Part shown: in pieces, positions 41,901 through 48,998 of the stretch
How positions within the stretch are numbered: position 1 is the stretch's first letter
Layout: the number at the start of each line of letters is the position of its first letter
NCBI GenBank assembly: GCA_016215705.1
Contig: JACRIR010000024.1
Span: 1 to 48,998, forward strand
Direction: 5' to 3'
Source: Candidatus Poribacteria bacterium
GTDB taxonomy: Bacteria > Abyssobacteria > SURF-5
Length of the DNA stretch: 48,998 nt
The notes under the pieces: model-generated
The model's database searches: none
What the model was told of the DNA's origin: nothing
The model's input: the letters and a program-made list of their open reading frames with translations, nothing else
Made by a program: the position numbers and the translations under genes

Positions 41901-44265
41901 AATGAACACCGCACGGGAACGGAAGAGACCGAAGCCCGACGGTGTATTGAGCGATCATCGAAGCATCGAGGCCCGTGATAGTGTTGCTTCCATTCACGTC
42001 GGCAGCCGTTCTCTGACACTCATTCAGGGGCCGCATTCCGACCGTGTACTGCGCTATGAAAGAAGCGTCGAGGCCCGTGATGCCACCAGTCTGGTCGCTC
42101 TTTTGTGGGGTAAATGTGTAGTTGCCCGAAATGAGATCAAGCGCTTCATAGTGTCCTGAGCAGTCGGAAGCGACAATCCTTGCGTCCGGCCCTGCCACCG
42201 CCAATTGTGCGCCCGCGAGCGGTTTGTTAGTATCAGCCGCACAGGTCTGGCCGGTTGCGAAGTACCTTACGAAGCCCGAAACATCATACACGAGCGGGAT
42301 GCAAACCTCGCCATCCGTGCAGGCAACTGGGATAGGCCCTTCTTGTGTTTCAATCAGGCCGCACTGATTATCTAGTGGACAGCACTGTCCGGGAGCGGCA
42401 CCCGGGTCCACAAGGAACCTAAGGACAAAAAGATCACAGGGCCCTGCGGGCAACGGATTTGTGCCATAGAGAGTGACGCGGACCTGGTGGCCCTCCTGGT
42501 TATACGTCAGATTAAACGCAGACGTACAGCTTGACGTCAATACGTCCTGAAGTTGAAGCATCGCAGGTTCCGAACACCATGAAATAGTCAGGTCAGTGAC
42601 CGCCACGATGTCTTCTGCATTGTTTATAGTCACCGGCACATCAATCGTGCTTCCGGGGAGAGCTTCCAATTCCGGGATGTCTATAATCCTTTCGCCCGAG
42701 CAGACAGTGAATACGCCATTTTGGATTGTTATGGGTGTTATGGGATTCGCCGATTCATCAAACAGAGAAACATTTTGCAGAGTGAGCGGTGATGTGCTTC
42801 CGAACGCCGCTGATGGATTGACATCAAAAAGCACTTCGACCAATGCCCCGCTGCCACCTGAGATTCCACTCGCCCTGGCTGCAGAAATACACACCTGCCC
42901 CGGAGTCGAGTCGTTGTAGACTAGTGAGAAACCAGTAGTCAAAGCTATTGTCCTTACCGGCGGCTGGCAATTGGGTTCGTTGCTCAGCGTTATAATGTCG
43001 GGGTTGAATGTCAGGCATATATCAAAACCCGCTATGTCTGCCGCATCATTGATGCTGATGGGCACAACAATACAGGTGTCGCCAGGGCATCCGGTCGCGT
43101 TTCCGACACTCAAAGCTCGAGGAGGGGCTATACAGTCCCCAGTAAAATCCTGACCTGTCTGATTTGAATTCAAAGGAGTATATGTGCGACTTGGCGGGGT
43201 AAAGCTGCATCCAGTCAGACTCGGCGTAACCGTGTAGTTGCCCGGAGCCAAATTATCGAAGCTGTAAGAGCCGTTTGCCGCAGAATGCGTCGTCCTGGAA
43301 GCGGTACCGCTCAATGTGAGCGTTACCTGCGTCAAGTCACCCAAGTTCAGCGTCACCGTACCGGAAATGGAGCATACCTGTGGCGGATTCACGATAACGC
43401 TTCCGTCGTTGCAGGAGCTGGATACAGGGCTTCCCCCTACATCGAAGACCGCGCAACTCTGCAAGTCGAGCGGATACGTTTCCGGTGGCGCCGACGGACT
43501 TATACATGCAACCAACTCAACTAACGCGCCGTTGCCGGAAGGAATGGGATTTGCAGATGCCATAGAAATATTCACACACGGAGGGCTTATGTTTGATACG
43601 AGAGAGAAGCCGGCGGTGAGCGGTGTTGTTCGCACTTCAGTAGTGGTGATGATTGCGGGGTCGTAACAGACCCGGATGTCCGCCCCGGCTATCCCTTCGG
43701 CATTATCGATACTGATGGGGATAATAACATTGCAGTCCCCCGGATAACCTGAGACATCGCCGATGGTCAGTTCTCGCGAAGAATCGCATGCCGTGAAGCT
43801 TCCGTTCTGCCTGACCGACGGAATCGTATTCGCCATCTCGTCAAAGAGAGAAACACTCTGCAATGTGAGCGGAGTCGTGCACGGATTCGGAACTGCGTTG
43901 ACTGTCGCCAGCACTTCCACGAACACGCCGCCGGGGGTCCCCTGCGGGATGCCGTTTGCTCGCGCCATCGAGATAATGATCTGGCCCGCACTCGGGTTGG
44001 TAACCAAAGTGAATCCGGTGGTTAGCGTCGTCACCTGAGCGGGCGGCGTCCTCAGCGCCAATATGCCGGGCTCAAACGTCAGCCTGATGTCCGCGCCCGC
44101 AATGCCGGATGGGTCATCGATATTGATGGGAATCACGATGTTTGCGCCCGCTACGCCGGACAGCGCAGGCACGCTCACCTGCCGCTGGGCGACAGCTTCG
44201 CCGGACGCCGCGACGAGAATCATCATAATGAGGCCCACTGCCAAAACCATCCACAATCTTCTCAT
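38968..44265 (-). CDS. Giant secreted scaffold-like protein with five cohesin-like domains, internal dockerin, Ig/PKD repeats and beta-helix
   Basis: 1765 residues from the ATG at 44265, with AAAGGAGCAGG; a start 24 codons upstream lacks a signal peptide. After the signal peptide (ends near AVA-QRQV), two cohesin-like domains occur (VSVPALSGVAGANIVIPINIDD; LTIGDVSGYPGDCNVIIPISIDN). A carboxypeptidase-regulatory-like fold (SGTVTLNLGDLTQVTLTLSGTASRTTHSAANGSYSFDNLAPGNYTVTP) follows, then two more cohesin-like domains. A second regulatory-like fold hosts a dockerin-like pair (ITGLDASFIAQYTVGM and VNGSNTITGLDASMIAQYTVGL), and a fifth cohesin-like domain follows. Three Ig/PKD-like repeats, a beta-helix and a C-terminal sandwich nearly identical to the 33503 protein complete it. 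No sortase or PEP-CTERM signal. It is plausibly a scaffold that binds dockerin-bearing neighbours at the cell surface. Confidence 0.82.
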   Translation of the reverse strand: MRRLWMVLAVGLIMMILVAASGEAVAQRQVSVPALSGVAGANIVIPINIDDPSGIAGADIRLTFEPGILALRTPPAQVTTLTTGFTLVTNPSAGQIIISMARANGIPQGTPGGVFVEVLATVNAVPNPCTTPLTLQSVSLFDEMANTIPSVRQNGSFTACDSSRELTIGDVSGYPGDCNVIIPISIDNAEGIAGADIRVCYDPAIITTTEVRTTPLTAGFSLVSNISPPCVNISMASANPIPSGNGALVELVACISPSAPPETYPLDLQSCAVFDVGGSPVSSSCNDGSVIVNPPQVCSISGTVTLNLGDLTQVTLTLSGTASRTTHSAANGSYSFDNLAPGNYTVTPSLTGCSFTPPSRTYTPLNSNQTGQDFTGDCIAPPRALSVGNATGCPGDTCIVVPISINDAADIAGFDICLTFNPDIITLSNEPNCQPPVRTIALTTGFSLVYNDSTPGQVCISAARASGISGGSGALVEVLFDVNPSAAFGSTSPLTLQNVSLFDESANPITPITIQNGVFTVCSGERIIDIPELEALPGSTIDVPVTINNAEDIVAVTDLTISWCSEPAMLQLQDVLTSSCTSAFNLTYNQEGHQVRVTLYGTNPLPAGPCDLFVLRFLVDPGAAPGQCCPLDNQCGLIETQEGPIPVACTDGEVCIPLVYDVSGFVRYFATGQTCAADTNKPLAGAQLAVAGPDARIVASDCSGHYEALDLISGNYTFTPQKSDQTGGITGLDASFIAQYTVGMRPLNECQRTAADVNGSNTITGLDASMIAQYTVGLRSLPFPCGVHWKFTPANRSYTPLIADHENEDYVAMVMGDVNGSWQPPACPGSNPGTPLEQSAPVVQAGVQTVVVSLPDDCPAGPTSEDIAVPVHVTGATGVIAVTNLTILYDATKIYALSVTKTVYTTDFTVTPNLETLGEVRVTLYSTTALSEDEGDLLNITFHVIGQPGDCSALDLTEGLFETESEALPVEFDDGRFCVGPETVTITSGPSGAPNPVASEGIVNCSVTAADSCDHTLTYLWSATGGSFDNPTAQYPVWTSPVNATCAAALHTISVTARCYENPTVSDFDFFDQTVSAAVTDTVTITSGPSGNPNPVASGGTVNCSVTGEDSCQHALAYLWSAPDGSFNDPTAQNPVWTAPANPTCAATLRAISVTIRCYENPNVFDFDSFDQTVSGAVTDTVTITSGPSGNPDPVASGGDVNLSVTANDACGHALNYQWSPTCGSFDNPTSPNPVWTAPVNSTDAIQYCDITVTVTCSENPAESDTGTYSQGIEPGGPTELHVDAANTCPGIGTVNDPFCSIQPAIDDAEDGCTIIVHDGVYSGLGNQDIDFGGKAITLRSANGPANTIIDCQGNGRGLYFHSGEDSDSLVDGFTIANGFVAGGYGGAIFCAGASPTITNCIINNNSAEAGGGILTEGGAPSITNCVVTGNSATYGGGIYSSVAPAPSISKCTISANSAYAGGGIMVYSSSPDIGNCAITGNSATYGAGLYYSFAPSSTTLTSCTVTANTASGGGGISCFASTLNIENCILWGNTAGWGSSYGPEMTVGATGYESSVSISYSDVKGGTSYIYVDPGCTLDWDAASNVNIDPLFVQPGYWNGTTWTEGDYHLNPASPCVDAGSISGVPADDIDGDLRPVGASDIGSDEYMDDYQDVPLLLVPDAISITRGGVLGYDVTVINETLSPITFRYWTTVTRPDGNIHPPSGALLGPYEVTLNGSESRSAHLTHRIPGTAPLGTYTYNAYIYGENPIIANEYHFNFDVEAP

Positions 44266-44335
44266 GGTTCCTGCTCCTTTCCCGCAATTCCACGGCACGG
44301 ATACATCTCCGCACCTGTTTCCCAACGCTCTTCTC

Positions 44336-44418
44336 AACCACGGGGAGCGCAGGGAGTCACGGGGGAGAAGGAATGATTCATTTGTGGGGTTGTTTCTTTC
44401 CCCGTGATCCCCGTGGTT
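44336..44418. repeat. MITE-like element with AACCACGGGG inverted ends
   Basis: AACCACGGGG at 44336-44345 is matched by CCCCGTGGTT at 44409-44418; the interior is non-coding. Same family as the element at 2590-2652. It sits in the gap between two secreted-protein genes. Confidence 0.6.
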
Positions 44419-44480
44419 TACATTATTTTTCTTCTTTGCGCTTTACGGTCAAAGAATAATTAGATAGAGGGGCTTTAGCC

Positions 44481-46784
44481 TCAGCAATCCATCGCACAGA
44501 TGGTCGGATTCAAGCCCGCTGCTTCTCTCAGTACCAGGATAGCGTCGCCCGAGTTGTTCAGGTCATCGCAATTCACATCGCCCCGACAGCGCTCGCAATC
44601 ATCGGCCGGATGTGGCGGATTTCCGATGGGCAATCCAGCGGCGATTCTCAAGGCAAGTATCGCATCGCCTGAGTTGATGTTTCCGTCGTTGTTGATGTCC
44701 CCCTTTACACCCGCACAGCCATCAGGAGCAGGCTCCAGCCACACATCGTCGATGTACCAGCCGCTACACTCGTTAGGCCAGACGGCAGTGTGATAGAAAG
44801 CCATACGCACTGCTTTGCCCGCGTATGGAGTCAGCTCAACACTTGCCTGTGACCATCCGCCCGAGTTTCCCGTGATTGTAGGTATTGGCGCGTTTATCCA
44901 GTCCGACCACGTCCCGTTCACGAGCTCGGAGAGTTGGACGACACCTTGGTCATTGGAGCTGTAGCAGAACCATTGCCACCAGCGGAACCATATCTCCTGA
45001 CCTGGAATTACATCAGGAAGGCGAAGAGTCGGACTTATCAGCCGGCTGTCTGTGTCAGCTTCATAGTTACCGCCCAGCGCTGTGCCCGCACATTCTTGTC
45101 CGCTGTGGGCGGACGGAGCGCCGGCCGTCGGCGCACCGACCTCCCACTCACCGTTATCGGAACTCCAGTCAGCCCATCCGAGTTCAAAGTCTTCCGGATT
45201 GCGCATATGAGGGACACCACGCCATATCTCCACATCATCGAGGTACCAGCCGCTGCTTTCGTTAGGCCAGACTGCGCTGTGAGAAAACATTGCGCGAACC
45301 AGTTTGCCGCTATACCCGCTAAGGTCAACCATTGAGCGACTCCAGATATGGGCGCCATTGGCAAAAGCTGGCGTGAGATCGGCAGGCGTATAAGACCAAC
45401 TATTTGTTTGGGTGCTGTTTATGACGTCCACTTCCCGACCGAGTGGTGTGGTAATCTGGAAGGTATATCCCTGATTCTGGTTGTAACCAGTTATATCGAT
45501 CCGGTTCCATCCGGCTATCAGATTGAGCGTCGCCGGGAACTGGATGGGCGAGTCGAAACTAAAATTCAAGAAGCAGCGGGGAACGCAGTCGCCGCCTCCC
45601 TGAAGCGTTACAGTCTTCGCTTCTCTTACGTAAGCCCATATATATATCCAGAATTGGTAATCCCGGTCGCTGGTAATTGTGATCTCTCCATTGGACCCCG
45701 TAGACCAACTGAAGCCGGCAATACTTCCGGATTGCCATGCGCCCAGTGAAGTCCATGGCACCTCATAACTGTAGAAACCTACCCATCGGCCAGTTTCTTC
45801 CCAGAAATCCCCGCGCCAAGGACGCAACCATGACTCATTTGAATTGAACCTGTCATCCGCGTTGTATCGAATTACCCAAGTGTTATTGCTTTCGGCAACA
45901 CTGAGTCGCACTTTTCGGGAATCGTTTCCTGAATGATTACCTGCTTGCCAAAAGCGAAGTTGAACTTCCTCCTCGCCGCTAACTGTGGGGAGTAACAATG
46001 TTGGGCTAACGAGCGTTGTGTCCGTGTCAGCCTCATAGAGCCCGGCTAGAATTGTTCCAGCACATGAGTTTCCGCTGTTCGCTTCTCCGGGACCACTCGT
46101 GGGCGCCCCAACCTCCCATTCTCCATTGCCTGCATACCATTCCTGCCAGCCATCCTCAAACGTTTCGGGAGACCTGAATTCCGGTTCCACCACAACTACG
46201 GATACGTCGTCTATGTACCAGCCGGCGCTCTCGTTTGGCCAGACGGCGCTATGGTAGAATCCCAGTCGCACTCGGCGTCCGCTCATATATGACAGGTCCG
46301 CGCTATCCGTACTCCAGACGCACGTTCCATTAGCATAGTTTGCTGATAATGTGAACCAATCTGACCATCCAGTACTTCCCATCCCGGTGTAATACTGATA
46401 TTGAAGATTTCGGTAGTCGTTGTTCGCGTAGCTGCCGGCCTGCCAATAGTACAAACGGATTTCCCGCTTGCCAGTCACTTTGGGGAGTTGAATGGTTGGA
46501 CTTATCAATCTACTATCTGTGTCGGACGGATAGTTTCCGTTCAGCACAGTGGCGGCGCAATTGGTTCCGCTGTGAGCCGATGACACGCAGTAAGACGGCG
46601 ATCCGACTTCCCACACCCCGTTGTCCGCATGCCATCCATTCCAGCCGCTCTCAAAATCCTCGACGAACACCGTGCTAACGACAGCAGCGTTAGCCGTCGA
46701 GGGCAGCGCACCCGCGAGAACAAAAGCCAACAAGAAACATAAAGTGGAGAATCGAACATCTGTGCACTTTCTCTTAGATTCCAT
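44481..46784 (-). CDS. Secreted protein with three MAM-like jelly-roll modules and C-terminal dockerin
   Basis: 767 residues, GGGAGGGGAA before the ATG. A signal peptide (about 1-33, ANA-AVV) is followed by three copies of a module of 170-260 residues. Each copy has EDFESGW-x-W...G-WEVGSP, a CA-TVLNGNY-DTDSRLISPTI-LP segment, a RLYYWQ-like strand and a closing R-FYHSAVWPNES-GWYIDDV strand. This is the jelly-roll seen in MAM-type and metallopeptidase-associated domains; the second copy carries an insert. A dockerin ends the protein (GDINNDGNINSGDAILALRIAAGLPIG and GDVNCDDLNNSGDAILVLREAAGL), with two canonical 12-residue calcium loops and several cysteines. No catalytic domain is visible; carbohydrate or protein binding is likely. 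It starts 42 bp after the next minus-strand gene and is probably co-transcribed with it. Confidence 0.8.
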   Translation of the reverse strand: MESKRKCTDVRFSTLCFLLAFVLAGALPSTANAAVVSTVFVEDFESGWNGWHADNGVWEVGSPSYCVSSAHSGTNCAATVLNGNYPSDTDSRLISPTIQLPKVTGKREIRLYYWQAGSYANNDYRNLQYQYYTGMGSTGWSDWFTLSANYANGTCVWSTDSADLSYMSGRRVRLGFYHSAVWPNESAGWYIDDVSVVVVEPEFRSPETFEDGWQEWYAGNGEWEVGAPTSGPGEANSGNSCAGTILAGLYEADTDTTLVSPTLLLPTVSGEEEVQLRFWQAGNHSGNDSRKVRLSVAESNNTWVIRYNADDRFNSNESWLRPWRGDFWEETGRWVGFYSYEVPWTSLGAWQSGSIAGFSWSTGSNGEITITSDRDYQFWIYIWAYVREAKTVTLQGGGDCVPRCFLNFSFDSPIQFPATLNLIAGWNRIDITGYNQNQGYTFQITTPLGREVDVINSTQTNSWSYTPADLTPAFANGAHIWSRSMVDLSGYSGKLVRAMFSHSAVWPNESSGWYLDDVEIWRGVPHMRNPEDFELGWADWSSDNGEWEVGAPTAGAPSAHSGQECAGTALGGNYEADTDSRLISPTLRLPDVIPGQEIWFRWWQWFCYSSNDQGVVQLSELVNGTWSDWINAPIPTITGNSGGWSQASVELTPYAGKAVRMAFYHTAVWPNECSGWYIDDVWLEPAPDGCAGVKGDINNDGNINSGDAILALRIAAGLPIGNPPHPADDCERCRGDVNCDDLNNSGDAILVLREAAGLNPTICAMDC

Positions 46785-46826
46785 TTTCCCCTCCCGCCTA
46801 ACTTATTGGAAGAACAGGTCCGCCGT

Positions 46827-48998
46827 TTATTGATATTGCCCGCAACACGTCATCCCACACGGAAATTGCTGAATCAAGCCCGCAGCGTATCTCAGAATCA
46901 GAATCGCATCGCCGGAGTTGTTATCGCAGTCACAATTCACATCACCACGACACCGCTCGCACTCATCGGCAGGCTCGCACGGATTCCCTATGCACAATTC
47001 AGCGGCGATTCTCAACGCGAGAATCGCGTCGCCTGAGTTGATGTTTCCGTCGTTGTTGATGTCGCCCTTTTGTCCGTGACAACCAATCCAAAGAGTTCCG
47101 GCCTCATGGCATGCTCGCGGTCGGATTTCATTCCCGGACTCGTCATAGAGCAGAACGTTCTGAAAGTCTATGTCTGATTGCCCACCTTGAGCCACGCCCT
47201 CATTCACATCAAACAGCGCCTCCACGAACGCCCCACTGCCGCTCTGGATCGCGTTAGCTCGCGCGAGGGAAATGCAGACCACGCCCGGAGTCGACGTGTT
47301 GTACTGGACCGAGAAACCTGCGGTCAGAGAAGTTGTGCGAATGGGAGGTTGACATGAACCGTCGTCGCTTACCGTGACGATATCCGGATCAAATGTCAAA
47401 CAGAGGTCTGCGCCTGCCACTCCTCCTGCATTGTCAATCAATATGAGAACGACCACACACTTCGCGCCGGGCGCCGCGTATGTCTCCGCTGCCGTCAAGG
47501 TCTTTGTGCATGCATAGCAGGCTTCGCAAACCCACGTGCCGGTCCGCCAGTCGCTTGATCCACAGTCGTTGATGCCTCTAACCCTGTAAGCATAATCTCC
47601 ATGACCGTTCAAGGAGCAGACGTTTTCATCGAAGAAAGTGTCGGCGCCGGAGTAAACAGGCGCCCACGACCCACCATCCTTGGAGCGCTCCAACTGATAG
47701 CTGGTTGCGCTCGTGGAAGCATCCCAACTCACGGTATATATGCCGTCAGAATCGCCTGTTGGGTAAGCGATGGCGGCAGGCGAGTCGGGAGGCTCGCAAA
47801 CCTCGCAGGCAGTAACCACGCAATTCCCTGTGCCGGTTCTGTAAGTGCTCGGGCAGCCATTGGCGTCAATTGCTCTTACTCGATAACGATAGGCGCCGTT
47901 ACCAGGGGAGGGGCAGACATCCTCCCCAAAAGAGGTGCTCGCTCCTGAGTAAACTTGCATCCACGTGGAACCGGCATCGCCCGAGCGCTCAAGCCGGTAG
48001 CTCGCGGCGGCAGCCGAAACACCCCAACTTACGATGTACTCGCCGTCAGGATCAGTAGCTGGATAGGCTATGCCGCCGGGTGCAGGCGGACCATCGACCA
48101 CACAGTCCGTCGTGCCGGTCCTCCAGGCGCCACAGCCACAACTGTTGCATGCCCTGATTCTATAGCGGTAACTCCCGCAAGGAATGTTTTCGCCATAGGA
48201 AGTGCTTGGTCCGGAATAGACAGGCTCCCACGGGCCGCCATCTTTCGAGCGTTCCAACAGGTAATACGTCGCACGTGATGTAGTGGCCCAACTCACCGTG
48301 AATTGGCCGTCTGCGTCTGAAGCCGGATATGTAAGCGTCGCAGGCACTGGAGGCGAAGTATAATTGCAGTCTACCCCGGGACGCCAATCGCTTGTGCCGC
48401 ATGCGTTACTTGCATTGACTCGGTATCGATACACTCCGCAGCTTACACTTTCGTTGTAAGAGGTATTCGGGCCGGAGTAAATAGGAGTCCAAGTAACTCC
48501 ACCGTCGCTCGAACGCTCCAATTCATAACGAGCTACCCGTAAGGCGCTCGCCCAACTGACGGTGTATACGCCGTCGGAATCACTTGTCGGATAAGTGATG
48601 CTGGCAGGAACGGGAGGAGTGGTATAATTACACTCCGTCGGGCCGGTCCTCCAGTCGCTGCATCCACAATTGTTGCATGCTCTCACCCTGTAGCGGTAAA
48701 TCCCGCAGGAAACGGTATCTGAATATGAAGCACTCGGGCCGGAGTAAATAGGAGTCCATGTTACTCCACCGTCGCTCGAACGCTCCAATTCATAGCGGGC
48801 CACCCGTAAGGCACTCCCCCAACTAGCGGTGTATACGCCGTCGGAATCGTTTGTTGGATAACTAATGCTGGCGGGCGCGGGAGGCGCAGTGTAATTGCAG
48901 TCCGTCGAGCCGGTTCTCCATTCGCCGCACCCACAACTGTTGCATGCTCTCACCCTGTAACGGTAAATCCCGCAGGAAACGGTATCTGAATATGAAGC
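46827..48998 (-). CDS. Secreted fibronectin III-repeat protein with cohesin-like domain and dockerin (5' end outside window)
   Basis: At least 724 codons, open to the right edge, so the start and signal peptide lie beyond the window. The visible part holds about six fibronectin III-like repeats of about 80-95 residues (PPVPASITYPTSDSDGVYTVSWASALRVARYELERSSDGGVTWTPIYSGPNTSYNESVSCGVYRYRVNASNACGTSDWR). A cohesin-like domain follows (KTLTAAETYAAPGAKCVVVLILIDNAGGVAGADLCLTFDPDIVTV). A C-terminal dockerin with two calcium loops ends it (GDINNDGNINSGDAILALRIAAEL and GDVNCDCDNNSGDAILILRYAAGL). Cysteines recur in each repeat (ACNSCGCGEW), suggesting disulfides outside the cell. Having both cohesin-like and dockerin modules, it could link partners in a chain. 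The DNA repeats at the right edge are nearly identical. Confidence 0.8.
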   Translation of the reverse strand, partial: ASYSDTVSCGIYRYRVRACNSCGCGEWRTGSTDCNYTAPPAPASISYPTNDSDGVYTASWGSALRVARYELERSSDGGVTWTPIYSGPSASYSDTVSCGIYRYRVRACNNCGCSDWRTGPTECNYTTPPVPASITYPTSDSDGVYTVSWASALRVARYELERSSDGGVTWTPIYSGPNTSYNESVSCGVYRYRVNASNACGTSDWRPGVDCNYTSPPVPATLTYPASDADGQFTVSWATTSRATYYLLERSKDGGPWEPVYSGPSTSYGENIPCGSYRYRIRACNSCGCGAWRTGTTDCVVDGPPAPGGIAYPATDPDGEYIVSWGVSAAAASYRLERSGDAGSTWMQVYSGASTSFGEDVCPSPGNGAYRYRVRAIDANGCPSTYRTGTGNCVVTACEVCEPPDSPAAIAYPTGDSDGIYTVSWDASTSATSYQLERSKDGGSWAPVYSGADTFFDENVCSLNGHGDYAYRVRGINDCGSSDWRTGTWVCEACYACTKTLTAAETYAAPGAKCVVVLILIDNAGGVAGADLCLTFDPDIVTVSDDGSCQPPIRTTSLTAGFSVQYNTSTPGVVCISLARANAIQSGSGAFVEALFDVNEGVAQGGQSDIDFQNVLLYDESGNEIRPRACHEAGTLWIGCHGQKGDINNDGNINSGDAILALRIAAELCIGNPCEPADECERCRGDVNCDCDNNSGDAILILRYAAGLIQQFPCGMTCCGQYQ

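Overview
The window looks like the chromosome of an uncultured, anaerobic, diderm bacterium. It encodes outer-membrane beta-barrel porins with multihaem lipoproteins, corrinoid methyl transfer, a molybdopterin oxidoreductase and large secreted cohesin/dockerin proteins. Several sigma70-type promoters (TTGACA with a 17-18 bp spacer and a TATAAT-like box) are readable, and intergenic spaces are full of small palindromic repeats. I cannot name a phylum from the sequence alone. The mixture recalls deep-branching candidate phyla known only from metagenomes, but that is a guess.

Layout. 1-1.6 kb: pyrimidine-rich, gene-free and repetitive. 1.6-8.7 kb: a PaaX-type regulator, a molybdopterin oxidoreductase with no canonical metal-ligand residue, a TetR regulator with a clear promoter/operator, a solitary LarC C-terminal-type protein, and a large protein I do not recognise. 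8.9-15.3 kb: a corrinoid methyltransferase set comprising two MtaA/UroD-type methyltransferases, a reductive activator of corrinoid proteins, an MtrH-type methyltransferase and a corrinoid protein. This is the composition of bacterial O-demethylase systems. 15.4-23.0 kb: housekeeping genes, namely uvrB on the minus strand, a lipid kinase, a zinc-ribbon protein, and the compact yicC-remA-gmk-rpoZ-coaBC operon behind a perfect consensus promoter. 23.3-29.9 kb: two tandem copies of a porin-cytochrome conduit, each a heptahaem lipoprotein plus an MtrB/PioB-like barrel. 30.1-32.3 kb: a System II cytochrome c maturation pair, ResB/CcsA. 32.5-33.4 kb: an NAD(P)H-independent or FabK-like flavin oxidoreductase. 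33.5 kb to the end, all minus strand: five large secreted proteins built from cohesin-like, Ig/PKD-like, beta-helix, jelly-roll, fibronectin III and dockerin modules, plus a GH17-like catalytic module.

How it may fit together (inference). Methyl groups from a methylated substrate, possibly methoxyaromatics, would be moved to a corrinoid and then to a folate or pterin carrier. Electrons from their oxidation could leave the cell through the duplicated porin-cytochrome conduits, whose haems are installed by the adjacent ResB/CcsA. The cohesin/dockerin proteins suggest a calcium-dependent protein assembly at the cell surface.

Most notable observations: both conduit cytochromes keep the same eighth haem motif with its second cysteine replaced by histidine (CVDHH); a stand-alone LarC2 protein is paired with a 593-residue protein of unknown family; hairpin repeats share a GGGGACAC core but have different, still perfectly paired, outer stems; 13-bp iterons lie just downstream of the second conduit's promoter; and two surface proteins share a nearly identical beta-helix end, pointing to recent duplication or gene conversion.
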